59,586 nucleotides of DNA from a virus: positions 1-59,586 of the IMG/VR virus record IMGVR_UViG_3300026536_000001; one strand, given 5' to 3'. Every line of letters starts with the position of its first letter. Within the stretch, counting starts at the first letter, position 1. A model generated the notes under the pieces. That model was given only the letters and a program-made list of their open reading frames with translations, was not told where the DNA came from and ran no database searches. Made by a program: the position numbers and the translations under genes. Of this stretch, positions 50,641 through 58,232 are shown one piece after another.

Positions 50641-51015
50641 CACGGTCATGGCCGGTATCGTCGGCAACGGGATCTCCGGATCAGGCTTCTCCTCCGGCTG
50701 CAAGATTGAACCCAGGTCCGCAATGGTCGCCACATGCCGGACGGTATTTCCGCGGATCAGTAGCAAACCACCGCAATGAAAACAGTTCGCCCAGTTTCCC
50801 GTCGCTGCAATCGGGTTCAACTGGGTCTCCCGGACATCGTGATTGGCTCGAACATGGACCGGCGACGGCTTCCGGGTTTGAGGCTTCCCCTTCCGGAGAG
50901 AACCCGCTTGATTCGCGTGCCAGCGTTCATGTGCGGCCAACCCTCTTATATCTATTGGTTTAGCGCAGATCGAACACGGCACTCGACGCATTATTATTTT
51001 TGTTTTTGCCTTCAT
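50638..51015 (-). CDS. Zinc-finger-like protein, 125 aa
   Basis: ATG 51015. VPCSICAKPIDIRGLAAHERWH is a C2H2-type finger near the N-terminus, and CFHCGG a second knuckle near residue 78. The C-terminus is Pro-rich. The stop TGA is read from a repeat header (TGAAGCCGAG). Possibly a DNA- or RNA-binding early protein. Confidence 0.6.
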   Translation of the reverse strand: MKAKTKIIMRRVPCSICAKPIDIRGLAAHERWHANQAGSLRKGKPQTRKPSPVHVRANHDVRETQLNPIAATGNWANCFHCGGLLLIRGNTVRHVATIADLGSILQPEEKPDPEIPLPTIPAMTV

Positions 51016-51017
51016 AT

Positions 51018-51203
51018 CTATCCTCTCGCGGCCTCATCGACGTCTTTGGTTTCGAGGATCGCTTTGCCTTCCCTTTTGTACATCGCACAAGCTGGTGTCT
51101 CACACCACAGCTCGACGACAGGAACTTTTCCTTCACCGTGAGCAATCGCCATCTGACCCCAGCACGATGGGCACAGAAACGTAGGTTTGAGCCAGACTTT
51201 CAC
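51018..51203 (-). CDS. Small zinc-ribbon protein, 61 aa
   Basis: GTG 51203 overlaps the previous stop (GTGA). FLCPSCWGQM and ELWCETPACAMY form a four-Cys ribbon. The longer open frame upstream is antisense to another gene. Function unknown. Confidence 0.6.
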   Translation of the reverse strand: MKVWLKPTFLCPSCWGQMAIAHGEGKVPVVELWCETPACAMYKREGKAILETKDVDEAARG

Positions 51204-51550
51204 GGTTTCAGCACCTCGAAAAACGCCTGCTGCCAGTAGCCCTCGCCGGTCACGTAAGACTTCTCGATCACATCCGGTGGGACACCGTTTTCCAGGAGCA
51301 GTTCTCGCTTGATGGAACGGCGGCCTTTCACCCACGTCGATCGGAATCCGATACCGTTATTTTTCACTCCCTGAATCCCGTTCATCGTACAGACATTCGA
51401 TAACCCGGCTTTGATCTCGTTCAGACGTTCGATCTTCGACTTGATCTCTCGATCCAGGGCGAACCCTTCGTCCAACAACGCTACGGCCTCTTTGGCGTCG
51501 CCAACGTTGAGTGTTCCAAACACTGGCTCGACTTCGGTTTGTTCTTTCAT
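51200..51550 (-). CDS. Hypothetical protein, 116 aa
   Basis: ATG 51550. A helical N-terminal half (AKEAVALLDEGFALDREIKS) and a second half with GIGFRSTWVKGRRSIKRELL resemble small phage accessory proteins near DNA polymerase. Not recognised. Confidence 0.6.
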   Translation of the reverse strand: MKEQTEVEPVFGTLNVGDAKEAVALLDEGFALDREIKSKIERLNEIKAGLSNVCTMNGIQGVKNNGIGFRSTWVKGRRSIKRELLLENGVPPDVIEKSYVTGEGYWQQAFFEVLKP

Positions 51551-51589
51551 AAACGTTTCCTATTCGTATCGGGGCGACCCCCTCTGGTA

Positions 51590-51670
51590 CTCGCCTTCGT
51601 CTCAGACCACCTCGCAACGCGGCACCTCGCGGCACGGCACGTCACCGCACAACTCGGCTTCATCCCTTCG
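51590..51670 (+). repeat. Pentamer-phased repeat array L
   Basis: Headers CTCGC-CTTCG at 51590 and CTCGG-CTTCA at 51653, 63 bases apart, with NNNCR pentamers between. The second header contains the stop codon of the DNA polymerase gene. Confidence 0.8.
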
Positions 51671-53102
51671 ACCATCTACTCATGATTTTTGACTCCGCTT
51701 CGACAGGTACACGAAGATATGACTCCGATGAGTCTCTGTCAAGCATAACATTCATCATGGTCGCGGCAGTCATGTCCCCGACAACCTCGGCCCACTCTTC
51801 TTCGACTTCAGACAGCAGTTCGTCGTGGATACTTACGAGCGGTTGCACCCAGACATTCCTCTTTCGGAGGTCTTCGTGGACTTCCTCCATCTCTCCCATC
51901 GTCAGCCGCATCCAATCCGCACCCGTACCCTGGACCGGCATGTTGGCGGCCTGTCTCAACCCTGCCGCTCGAATATGGGGTAGCGCCGACTGGACTTCAG
52001 GCACCTTCCTAACACGCCCGAATAGGGTCCACACGACACCGTACCGCCGCGCCCGATAGAACTGGTCCTCGATATAACCCTTGACTCCCGGATACCACTC
52101 ATTGAACCAGCGTTCAATAAACCGTTCGCACCATGCCACGTCGATCTCCGGAGGGAGAGGGAGATTGGCCGTCGCGTAGGTTACACACATCATGTCGAAC
52201 AGTCCTGGCCCGCCCAGACCATAGAACACCCCGAAATTCACATTGCGGCTCGGTGTCCGCTGCGTGATGTAATCTGGCGTCTGGGTATTGAACGCCAATT
52301 TGGCCGTCTCGTTGTGGGGGTCAATGCCGAGTTTGAAGATCCGGATCAGGTTCGCGTCCTGGCTGTAATGCGACCCGATTCGCATCTCCTCTTGACTGAA
52401 ATCCGCCGAAACTAAACGGGTTCCCGGACTGGCAACAAACCCCTTGCGAAGTTCGCGTCCCAGTGCCGTACGGGAAGGGATGTTCTGGAGGTTGGGATTC
52501 TTCGTTGCCAACCGGCCGGTCTCTGTCCGCGTATCTAATACTTCCGCATGGACCCGATCGGTCGCTCCATAGTGTTTTAATCCGCACCAGCAGCTCCCCG
52601 CCGGATGGTGCCGCGCTAATTTGGGTAGCGCATCGCAATAGGTACTTTTAAGTTTCATTCTCTCGCGATAATCCAACACTTTCTGAATCACCGGATGCTC
52701 GCGCTTCAACCCTTCCAACTGCTTCTTCCCCGTCGATACCCGGCTGCCAGAAGGAGTCATCTTCAACGGCTTTCCCTGACCGACTTTCAGTACATCAAAA
52801 AGCAGGGTGGCCAGTTGATCCGACGATCCCACATTCATGGGTAGATAATCGTCATCGCCAATGAGATTGGAACGGCTGATGAACTCTTCTAACCGGTCCG
52901 GAGGGATCACCTCACAGATCTCTTCACGCAAGTAACGGGCTTCCCGTTCCAGGCGGATACCGAGATCGGCGAAGTAGCCTTTATCGATCGCAATACCATA
53001 TTGCATCATCCGGCGGACCATCGGAACGGGTAACAAATCGAGCTTTCTCACGTTTTCGAGGTCGGGACGGTTGGTTACTTGGATATCACCATACAGGCTC
53101 AT
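51660..53102 (-). CDS. Family A DNA polymerase (polymerase domain only)
   Basis: 480 residues. TGRLATKNPNLQNIP at 195-209, motif A DFSQEEMR at 234-241, O-helix motif B R282-TPS-R286-NVN-F290-GVF-Y294-G, motif C HDE at 426-428. There is no exonuclease domain; a separate 3'-5' exonuclease gene lies just upstream. The invariant O-helix lysine (E. coli K758) is replaced by R286. Phe at the 762-equivalent position (F290) favours dNTP over ddNTP. Starts in an overlap with the Tat-signal gene; ends in a repeat header. Confidence 0.92.
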   Translation of the reverse strand: MSLYGDIQVTNRPDLENVRKLDLLPVPMVRRMMQYGIAIDKGYFADLGIRLEREARYLREEICEVIPPDRLEEFISRSNLIGDDDYLPMNVGSSDQLATLLFDVLKVGQGKPLKMTPSGSRVSTGKKQLEGLKREHPVIQKVLDYRERMKLKSTYCDALPKLARHHPAGSCWCGLKHYGATDRVHAEVLDTRTETGRLATKNPNLQNIPSRTALGRELRKGFVASPGTRLVSADFSQEEMRIGSHYSQDANLIRIFKLGIDPHNETAKLAFNTQTPDYITQRTPSRNVNFGVFYGLGGPGLFDMMCVTYATANLPLPPEIDVAWCERFIERWFNEWYPGVKGYIEDQFYRARRYGVVWTLFGRVRKVPEVQSALPHIRAAGLRQAANMPVQGTGADWMRLTMGEMEEVHEDLRKRNVWVQPLVSIHDELLSEVEEEWAEVVGDMTAATMMNVMLDRDSSESYLRVPVEAESKIMSRWSKG

Positions 53103-53332
53103 ATCCGCCGGTTTGGCTCATACCCACCGATCTCCGGCCATAACTGACCTATCCAATACTTGAAGCCTTCAGAGTCGATCAGGCCCGCCCGCCACAACTG
53201 GAGGAGAACGAGTTTACGGTTTGTGTTCACCGCAAGCCATTGACGATATAACGGCTGGGCAATCGGAACGGATGGGATCGCCATCGCCGCCACGGCTCCT
53301 CCGCAACACTTGAAGAAATCTCTTCGGTTCAT
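53099..53332 (-). CDS. Small protein with Tat-type signal, 77 aa
   Basis: MNRRDFFKCCGGAVAAMAIP has the twin-arginine pattern (RRxFFK), followed by a mildly hydrophobic stretch. The rest is a short helical domain (KLVLLQLWRAGLIDSEGFKY). It is odd inside a replication operon, coupled to both neighbours by overlaps. It may be exported by the host Tat system or anchored by an uncleaved signal. Role unknown. Confidence 0.65.
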   Translation of the reverse strand: MNRRDFFKCCGGAVAAMAIPSVPIAQPLYRQWLAVNTNRKLVLLQLWRAGLIDSEGFKYWIGQLWPEIGGYEPNRRI

Positions 53333-53673
53333 CTTTCGAAATCGGCCATCATTTCAACGGCTCGATCGGCAGCCGTCACTAGTTGATGAAGTAAGGGCAA
53401 CAGCACTGAGGAAAGAGCGACGATGGAATTCAGAGGATCTTTCCCCTTGACCCGCGCCATCAAATCCCCGGCGATCGCCTGAGTCTCTTCCAACGCACCC
53501 GGTCTGGCGATACGGTGGCAAATCGCGCTGAGTGGTATCTGAACTTGTTGGGCAAGCTTCGCGATCTCATTGCGCCGGTCGATGGTGGCTTCCAGACCAG
53601 ACTTGCCACTGGTTCTGGCCTGACTGGCTAGCTCCCTGACGGCTTCTTGAATCGCTCTCTCCTTATCGGTCAT
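53329..53673 (-). CDS. Hypothetical protein, 114 aa
   Basis: ATG 53673 (MTDKERAIQEAVRELASQAR) preceded by GAGGAGGATC, overlapping the exonuclease end. Helical, with VALSSVLLPLLHQLVTAADR near the C-terminus. No family recognised. Confidence 0.6.
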   Translation of the reverse strand: MTDKERAIQEAVRELASQARTSGKSGLEATIDRRNEIAKLAQQVQIPLSAICHRIARPGALEETQAIAGDLMARVKGKDPLNSIVALSSVLLPLLHQLVTAADRAVEMMADFER

Positions 53674-54394
53674 GATCCTCCTCACGAACCCCGAAATAGC
53701 CGAGCCGCTCCCGTTCTTCCTCAAGCGCGACCGCTAATTGCAGAGTCACATCCGCGTCTCTTACAGCGTATTCGACGGCCTCCTCTTCCGGCACCCAGCC
53801 AATCCCCTTCTCCGGGAGATCCAAATCCAACCCCCACTGCTGTTCAATCTCCTTTAACCGGCTCTCTATGTCGTAATCCGGACTCTTCATCCCAAATTTA
53901 AAAATGCGTTCCAAAGTCCTGTAGGCGATACTGGGTTTCTCGACCACCTTGACGGCTCCGCGGCGGGTTTCCTTCCACTCCAGATCCGGAGTCAAGGCCG
54001 CTTCCATCAGCAGCTCCGACAGTCTTTCCAACAGCTTTTCCCTGGAGGCGGCCCCCACGAGATCCGACCAATCTTGCATCCGGACACCGAACAGGCGGTA
54101 GCCGAGAACCTTGAGACTCTGAGGCAACCCCAGATGATATGACTCCTGAAGTGTGTCTCGATAACGTCCATGATATCGAACGCCGATGAGATCCATAACC
54201 GGCAGGTCGGCCGGAGCGTGATGGAAGACCAAAATAGCACCGCTGTCGAGCCTTGAATTGAGCAAATCCACCAAAACGGCCACTGCCTCCGTGTCGGACA
54301 TTCGAACCAAGATTCCTGTTCCCGGCCGCAGCGACACTTGGATACTGAACGGCGCCCCGGCGTGACTTTCGGTATCTATGCCGATCAAGTCCAT
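53663..54394 (-). CDS. DnaQ-like 3'-5' exonuclease
   Basis: 243 residues. Exo I LIGIDTES (D7, E9), exo II FHHAPADLPVMD, exo III YAVRDADVT: the DEDDy arrangement of polymerase proofreading domains. It supplies proofreading in trans to the polymerase, which lacks the domain. Overlaps the HNH gene upstream by ten bases. Confidence 0.85.
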   Translation of the reverse strand: MDLIGIDTESHAGAPFSIQVSLRPGTGILVRMSDTEAVAVLVDLLNSRLDSGAILVFHHAPADLPVMDLIGVRYHGRYRDTLQESYHLGLPQSLKVLGYRLFGVRMQDWSDLVGAASREKLLERLSELLMEAALTPDLEWKETRRGAVKVVEKPSIAYRTLERIFKFGMKSPDYDIESRLKEIEQQWGLDLDLPEKGIGWVPEEEAVEYAVRDADVTLQLAVALEEERERLGYFGVREEDHDR

Positions 54395-54861
54395 ATCTTC
54401 CTGTTACGGATACGACTCACGGTGCTCTGATGGACACTGAACCGTCCGGCAATCTCTAGCTGCGTCCCGACGGCCCGTCGTATCGCTTCGACGACCTTCG
54501 GCCCGTGTACCCAGCTATAGCGATGCGGCTTAACGAGGACGCCGACCCTTTTCTTCTTAGCGGCATCCCGCATGTTATCCGCGTCCGATCCTGAAAACAG
54601 ATGGGCCGGATTGCAGCAAGGCGGATTATCGCAGTGGTGGCAGATCAGGCGTGATGTGTCCATACCCGTGATAGAAGCGACAACCCGGTGGGCGTAGAAG
54701 GAAACCACATGCTTAGGCTCGATAGCCACGATAAACCGGCCGTAACCCGCAGCCGTTCTCGGACCCATCCATTCCCAGCAATCGTTTTTGTCTCCAGTGC
54801 GAATCGTCGAATGGAGACGGTGAAGTTGATCACCACTGAACTCCGGGATAGGTTTAATCAT
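54385..54861 (-). CDS. HNH endonuclease, 158 aa
   Basis: CWEWMGPRTAAGYGRF, YAHRVVASITG, LICHHCDNPPCCNPAHLFSG and DNMRDAAKKKR are the HNH_3-type signature. The C-terminal VVEAIRRAVGTQLEIAGRF with SVHQSTVSRIRNRKIW is an HTH for target binding. Inserted directly upstream of the exonuclease gene. Likely homing. Confidence 0.85.
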   Translation of the reverse strand: MIKPIPEFSGDQLHRLHSTIRTGDKNDCWEWMGPRTAAGYGRFIVAIEPKHVVSFYAHRVVASITGMDTSRLICHHCDNPPCCNPAHLFSGSDADNMRDAAKKKRVGVLVKPHRYSWVHGPKVVEAIRRAVGTQLEIAGRFSVHQSTVSRIRNRKIWT

Positions 54862-54894
54862 GTTTTATTTTCTCGGTATCGGCCCCGATCAGGT

Positions 54895-55131
54895 TCACTT
54901 CCGTCGTATCGCAACGGTCCACTCTCGCCTCGGCCGAACCTGAAACCGCACACATATCCGGCACATCCTCCCGAACGGCCTGGACGACCACTTCGTCTCT
55001 TCCAAATGATGAAGATCCTTCCCACAAATCGTCTTCCACTCATCCATTGTCACGGTATCGACAAGGTGGGTGGAGGAGGTCCGCCGCGAATAAACGGTAT
55101 GGTTGAATTTCCAAGCAACGTAGTCCGCCAT
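54895..55131 (-). CDS. Small hypothetical protein, 78 aa
   Basis: Begins MADYVAWKFNHTVYSRRTSS and contains TICGKDLHHLEETKW and RMCRICVRFQ, so it may bind zinc. Starts one base before the next gene's end. Function unknown. Confidence 0.55.
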   Translation of the reverse strand: MADYVAWKFNHTVYSRRTSSTHLVDTVTMDEWKTICGKDLHHLEETKWSSRPFGRMCRICVRFQVRPRREWTVAIRRK

Positions 55132-55344
55132 TTATTCTTCGGGCTCCGGTCCGAGATACGTCTTCCAACACTCCCCGTGCAGTCCGGTGATCAACCGCTC
55201 GCGCTCGTCTGTTGTGAGCTCCGGAAAGCATCTTTGGATCAACTCCCCCGCCTTCCAACGCCGATACGCCGCCTCGTCCAGATCGAACTGCTGGGTCTGT
55301 TTGCACACCGGACAGGGCTTGCTATAGATCCGTATCGTCGGCAT
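55132..55344 (-). CDS. Zinc-binding phage protein, 70 aa
   Basis: KPCPVCKQTQQFDLDEAAYRRW followed by RLITGLHGECW is a familiar small phage family with CxxC and HxxC ligands. Uncharacterised. Its ATG shares a base with the UDG stop. Confidence 0.65.
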   Translation of the reverse strand: MPTIRIYSKPCPVCKQTQQFDLDEAAYRRWKAGELIQRCFPELTTDERERLITGLHGECWKTYLGPEPEE

Positions 55345-55955
55345 CAGGGATTCTCCTCGAAGTACGTCCGCACCCCATCTTTATGGACCAATCGATAGTC
55401 CGTCTCGGGATATTGATCGACCGGCCACACCCACTCTCGCGTCTCCAGCCACGGTTGGAGCCGCTTCCAATCATCGAGCAACACGCTCATCCACCTCGTT
55501 TCGTGTAAACCTAACGCGGGATGATACATGGGAACAATAAATCCCTTCCAGCCAAACAAGCTCCCCTCGAAAGGACGGCCATGATCCGTCTCTAATCGGA
55601 GACCTGGAACGAGGGAACACGCCACTCCTCCTAACAGGAATACGATCTCCGGTTGAACCTTATCGAGTTCACCAGGGAGCCAATGGGCCGAACACCCGGC
55701 GATCTCTTTCTCGTTAGGAGTGCGGTTGCCCATCGCAAAACATTTTACTGTGTTGCTAACGAATACCTCCGTTCTAGAGAGCCCGGCGAGCGGGAGATAG
55801 GTTTCATTCCACTCCCGCCCGGATGGACCCACAAACGGAATCCCTTGTTTCATCTCCCACTGGCCCGGTCTTTCCCCGACGGCTCCGTATCTCGCCGGAC
55901 ATGGACCGTGACCCAGGACCGGCCTGAACCTCCTGGGACAGATGGGACAAGTCAC
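55344..55955 (-). CDS. Uracil-DNA glycosylase, family 4-like
   Basis: 203 residues. GERPGQWEMKQGIPFVGPSG matches motif 1 of family 4/5 enzymes; VSNTVKCFAMGNRTPNEKEIAGC provides two of the four Fe-S cysteines, with others at the N-terminus (CPICP, CPARY); YHPAL is motif 3. It removes uracil from DNA. In a phage it may protect against deamination or host uracil-based effects, and it implies the phage DNA is not uracil-substituted. Confidence 0.85.
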   Translation of the reverse strand: MTCPICPRRFRPVLGHGPCPARYGAVGERPGQWEMKQGIPFVGPSGREWNETYLPLAGLSRTEVFVSNTVKCFAMGNRTPNEKEIAGCSAHWLPGELDKVQPEIVFLLGGVACSLVPGLRLETDHGRPFEGSLFGWKGFIVPMYHPALGLHETRWMSVLLDDWKRLQPWLETREWVWPVDQYPETDYRLVHKDGVRTYFEENP

Positions 55956-56191
55956 GCCGGTAGTCCCTCACCAACGTACTCGAACATCCTCTCCCAATCC
56001 GCCCGTGGAATATGACAATGCCGGAGCGTCCCGGCCCACTCCGGTTCGATCCGTAACGGAACATAGGTCACCAGATCCGGACCTTTCCCGTAGTGGTCCC
56101 GCGACAGGTTGATGAACAGGTACAACTCACCAACACCACCACCTTTGCCGCGGCCGGACACAGCGATCTTGCGATAAACTCCAGAGAGCAT
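55952..56191 (-). CDS. Small hypothetical protein, 79 aa
   Basis: ATG 56191 with AGGAGG upstream. Beta-rich with a Gly-rich loop (RGKGGGVGELYLFINLSRDH). Coupled to UDG by overlap. Function unknown. Confidence 0.6.
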   Translation of the reverse strand: MLSGVYRKIAVSGRGKGGGVGELYLFINLSRDHYGKGPDLVTYVPLRIEPEWAGTLRHCHIPRADWERMFEYVGEGLPA

Positions 56192-56199
56192 CTGGCCTC

Positions 56200-56460
56200 C
56201 TATTTCGGGAGTAGATTTTCCGGGAAGTCGATCTTCCGTATCTTACTGTTCATCCACATCTTAGCTACCTCGAATGGTAGGCGGATGTTGAGATAGACCG
56301 CCCCTTTCAGGGTTGTGTTTACTCCATCTGCTGTTTTTGGATCGATCTCCCCGTTCAATTGAAGATTCAAAACTTCTTCGTAAACATCACGATGGTTCTG
56401 AACCGTCTTCAACGGCATGAATCGTTTCTTCTTATCATCGGCTTTGCTTTCGTCAGGCAT
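56200..56460 (-). CDS. Small hypothetical protein, 86 aa
   Basis: ATG 56460 with AGGATAGGAGT upstream. A lysine-rich start, then a helical segment (HRDVYEEVLNLQLNGEIDPK) and TLKGAVYLNIRLPFEVAKMW. Function unknown; sits directly downstream of the longest repeat array. Confidence 0.6.
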   Translation of the reverse strand: MPDESKADDKKKRFMPLKTVQNHRDVYEEVLNLQLNGEIDPKTADGVNTTLKGAVYLNIRLPFEVAKMWMNSKIRKIDFPENLLPK

Positions 56461-57235
56461 ACTCCTATCCTTTCTTTGAATTCGGTACTCGGCTTCGTCT
56501 CAGATCACAGCACTCCAGCGCAAATCGATACTCGAATTCGTCTCGTCTCGACACGCGGCAACGCTCAACGAATCACCCCGGCCCTCGGCTTCATCTCAAC
56601 ACGTTACGTTGTGTCACACCTCGGCTTCACGTCGTCTCGCTTCGTATCGCGACACCGCTCTGCGCCTCTTGTATTCATCCCAGCACACTTCAGCGCAACC
56701 GCACAGCACGTCTCGGATTCACATCGCCTCACTGCAAGACGCAACACAACACATCGCCTCTCGACTTCGCCTCAGCTCATGTCACCGCGCATCACGACAG
56801 ATCGACTCTCGGCTTCGATTCACAACAAGCTCGACTCCGTTCATCGCGGATCGTCTCTCGGATTCATCGCAGCTCAACGCGCTTCACACCAACTCACGCC
56901 ACCACGCGACAACTCTCGGATTCACATCGGCGCACACCAGCGCAACACGTATCTCGGATTCACCTCACCACGACACTCGTCGCTACGCTTCACAACACAA
57001 CTCGAATTCGCCACAACTCACTTCGAAACAACGCACCACGCCGCGCGACACGTCTCGAATTCGTCTCACAACACTGCAACACACACCATCACGTCACACG
57101 TCGCAACTCGGATTCGTCTCGGTTCGTTTACGTATCAGGGCGTCCCCTATTCTCAATACTCGAATTCGTCTCGCGCCACACCAGCGCAACTCGCGTCGAA
57201 ACGCGGCACCTCGCTACGTCTCTCGTCTTCGAGCT
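56461..57235 (+). repeat. Pentamer-phased repeat array J (longest)
   Basis: Headers start at 56488, 56531, 56584, 56620, 56668 (degenerate), 56712, 56760, 56808, 56857, 56915, 56953, 57001, 57054, 57107, 57159 and 57222. Gaps are 43, 53, 36, 48, 44, 48, 48, 49, 58, 38, 48, 53, 53, 52 and 63: eleven of fifteen equal 5n+3 and the others carry small indels. Long open + strand frames through it arise because stops are rare in this pattern, not from coding. Confidence 0.9.
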
Positions 57236-57937
57236 TTAGCTCGCTTCTTCAATGGTAGCGATATACTTTCCTCCGCCCGCTGATCTCTCCCCACCGTAGC
57301 CGTGCGTCCCTCCATAATTCATCAGCGTACTCAGATCCTTGATACTCACGGAGGTTCCCAGGATCTTCAATCTGAATTTGATCATGGCGGGCCGCACCAC
57401 TTCAAAGGACTTCAACGCATTGATGGGTTCTCCTCTCGGTCCTCTGGCGTGGACTGGCTTGTCCAACACTTCGTCGGCCGCAGTAACCGGAGTCCCGTCT
57501 GGCCGCAGGATCGGAATATACTCGTTGGCCTCATCCAAATATGCCCCGTTCACTACCCTTGTTGCAAAGCTCCGTTCACCTTTTATTTTCCCTATAAATT
57601 GCGCTGAGATCACCCTCGCACAATCCTTCAAATGCGCCCGTATCGTATCTTCCCGCACCACCAGCACCTCGTTCTTTTTCTGAAACACTCTTAACGGAAT
57701 GGCCGCTGTTGTTGGATTGGTCAGCGTATCGAGAACCTCCTCGGTGATCTCATCAATACTCTTTCCTCCTGCTGGCATCACGTCCGGAGCTCTACTGTCC
57801 AACCAGGGTCCGACCAGATTCCCATTGGCAGGCACAGACCCGCACAAGTCCCGGATGAAGTCCCACCTCACGTTATAAACGGTCCAGATCGAATCGTTTC
57901 TCTCTTTCGTTTTCGTTTCTTTCTCGGTAATACTCAT
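57236..57937 (-). CDS. Hypothetical protein, 233 aa, glycine-rich C-terminal loop
   Basis: ATG 57937 preceded by AGGAGAACC. Alpha/beta mixture with FATRVVNGAYLDEANEYIPI and VVRPAMIKFRLKILG, ending GTHGYGGERSAGGGKY, which resembles the Gly-rich loop of RAMP/RRM-type proteins (GxGxxRxxGxG). First gene downstream of a consensus promoter, so probably abundant. Possibly a nucleic-acid-binding protein; no firm family. Confidence 0.6.
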   Translation of the reverse strand: MSITEKETKTKERNDSIWTVYNVRWDFIRDLCGSVPANGNLVGPWLDSRAPDVMPAGGKSIDEITEEVLDTLTNPTTAAIPLRVFQKKNEVLVVREDTIRAHLKDCARVISAQFIGKIKGERSFATRVVNGAYLDEANEYIPILRPDGTPVTAADEVLDKPVHARGPRGEPINALKSFEVVRPAMIKFRLKILGTSVSIKDLSTLMNYGGTHGYGGERSAGGGKYIATIEEAS

Positions 57938-58016
57938 TGTTGGTTCTCCTGTTTTTATTGGCGACGTTCCGTTCCGTCTATGATGTACCGGTATCTCCCC
58001 CGGTGTAGGGAGTCTA

Positions 58017-58044
58017 ATTATATGCCCACAGTCGATATTGTCAA
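58017..58044 (-). promoter_or_regulatory. Consensus sigma70-type leftward promoter
   Basis: On the minus strand TTGACA (58044-58039), 16-base spacer, TATAAT (58022-58017): both perfect. It gives a leader of about 75 bases to the 233-residue gene. CACTTGACA is shared with the 13.38-kb promoter, and TATAATTAGACTC with the XRE gene's start region. Confidence 0.85.
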
Positions 58045-58232
58045 GTGTCCACTTCAACCTTGCCATCGTGTAGACGCACGACGATTTTCAAAAACTCGGA
58101 ATTCTTCGTTTCGGCCATTATGGTTTTCGTATCCAATAAAAGACTCTTCCCGCTGCCATAGAGAAGATACAGCTTATCCAGATGTTCAATCAGGCTGTGA
58201 AACTCCGCGCGGACCTCCTGTTCAAAAGTCAT
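58041..58232 (-). CDS. Small hypothetical protein, 63 aa
   Basis: Coupled to the ERCC4 nuclease gene by ATGA. A helical start (EQEVRAEFHSLIEHLDKLYL) and a beta-type end (FLKIVVRLHDGKVEVDT). Its end overlaps the -35 box of the downstream promoter. Function unknown. Confidence 0.6.
   Translation of the reverse strand: MTFEQEVRAEFHSLIEHLDKLYLLYGSGKSLLLDTKTIMAETKNSEFLKIVVRLHDGKVEVDT

Noticed and set aside
50172-50963. 263-codon + strand frame
   Set aside because: Runs through array I and antisense to the zinc-finger gene; no ribosome site and no protein character.
56488-57235. CRISPR array
   Set aside because: Spacing near 50 bases looks CRISPR-like, but the conserved part is only about 10-15 bases and degenerate, the intervening DNA is itself phased in NNNCR words, and no cas genes are present.
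56359-57283. Long open frames through array J on the + strand (299 and 224 codons)
   Set aside because: They are open in overlapping frames because the C-rich NNNCR pattern rarely creates stop codons; peptides are repetitive, there is no ribosome site, and they oppose the operon.
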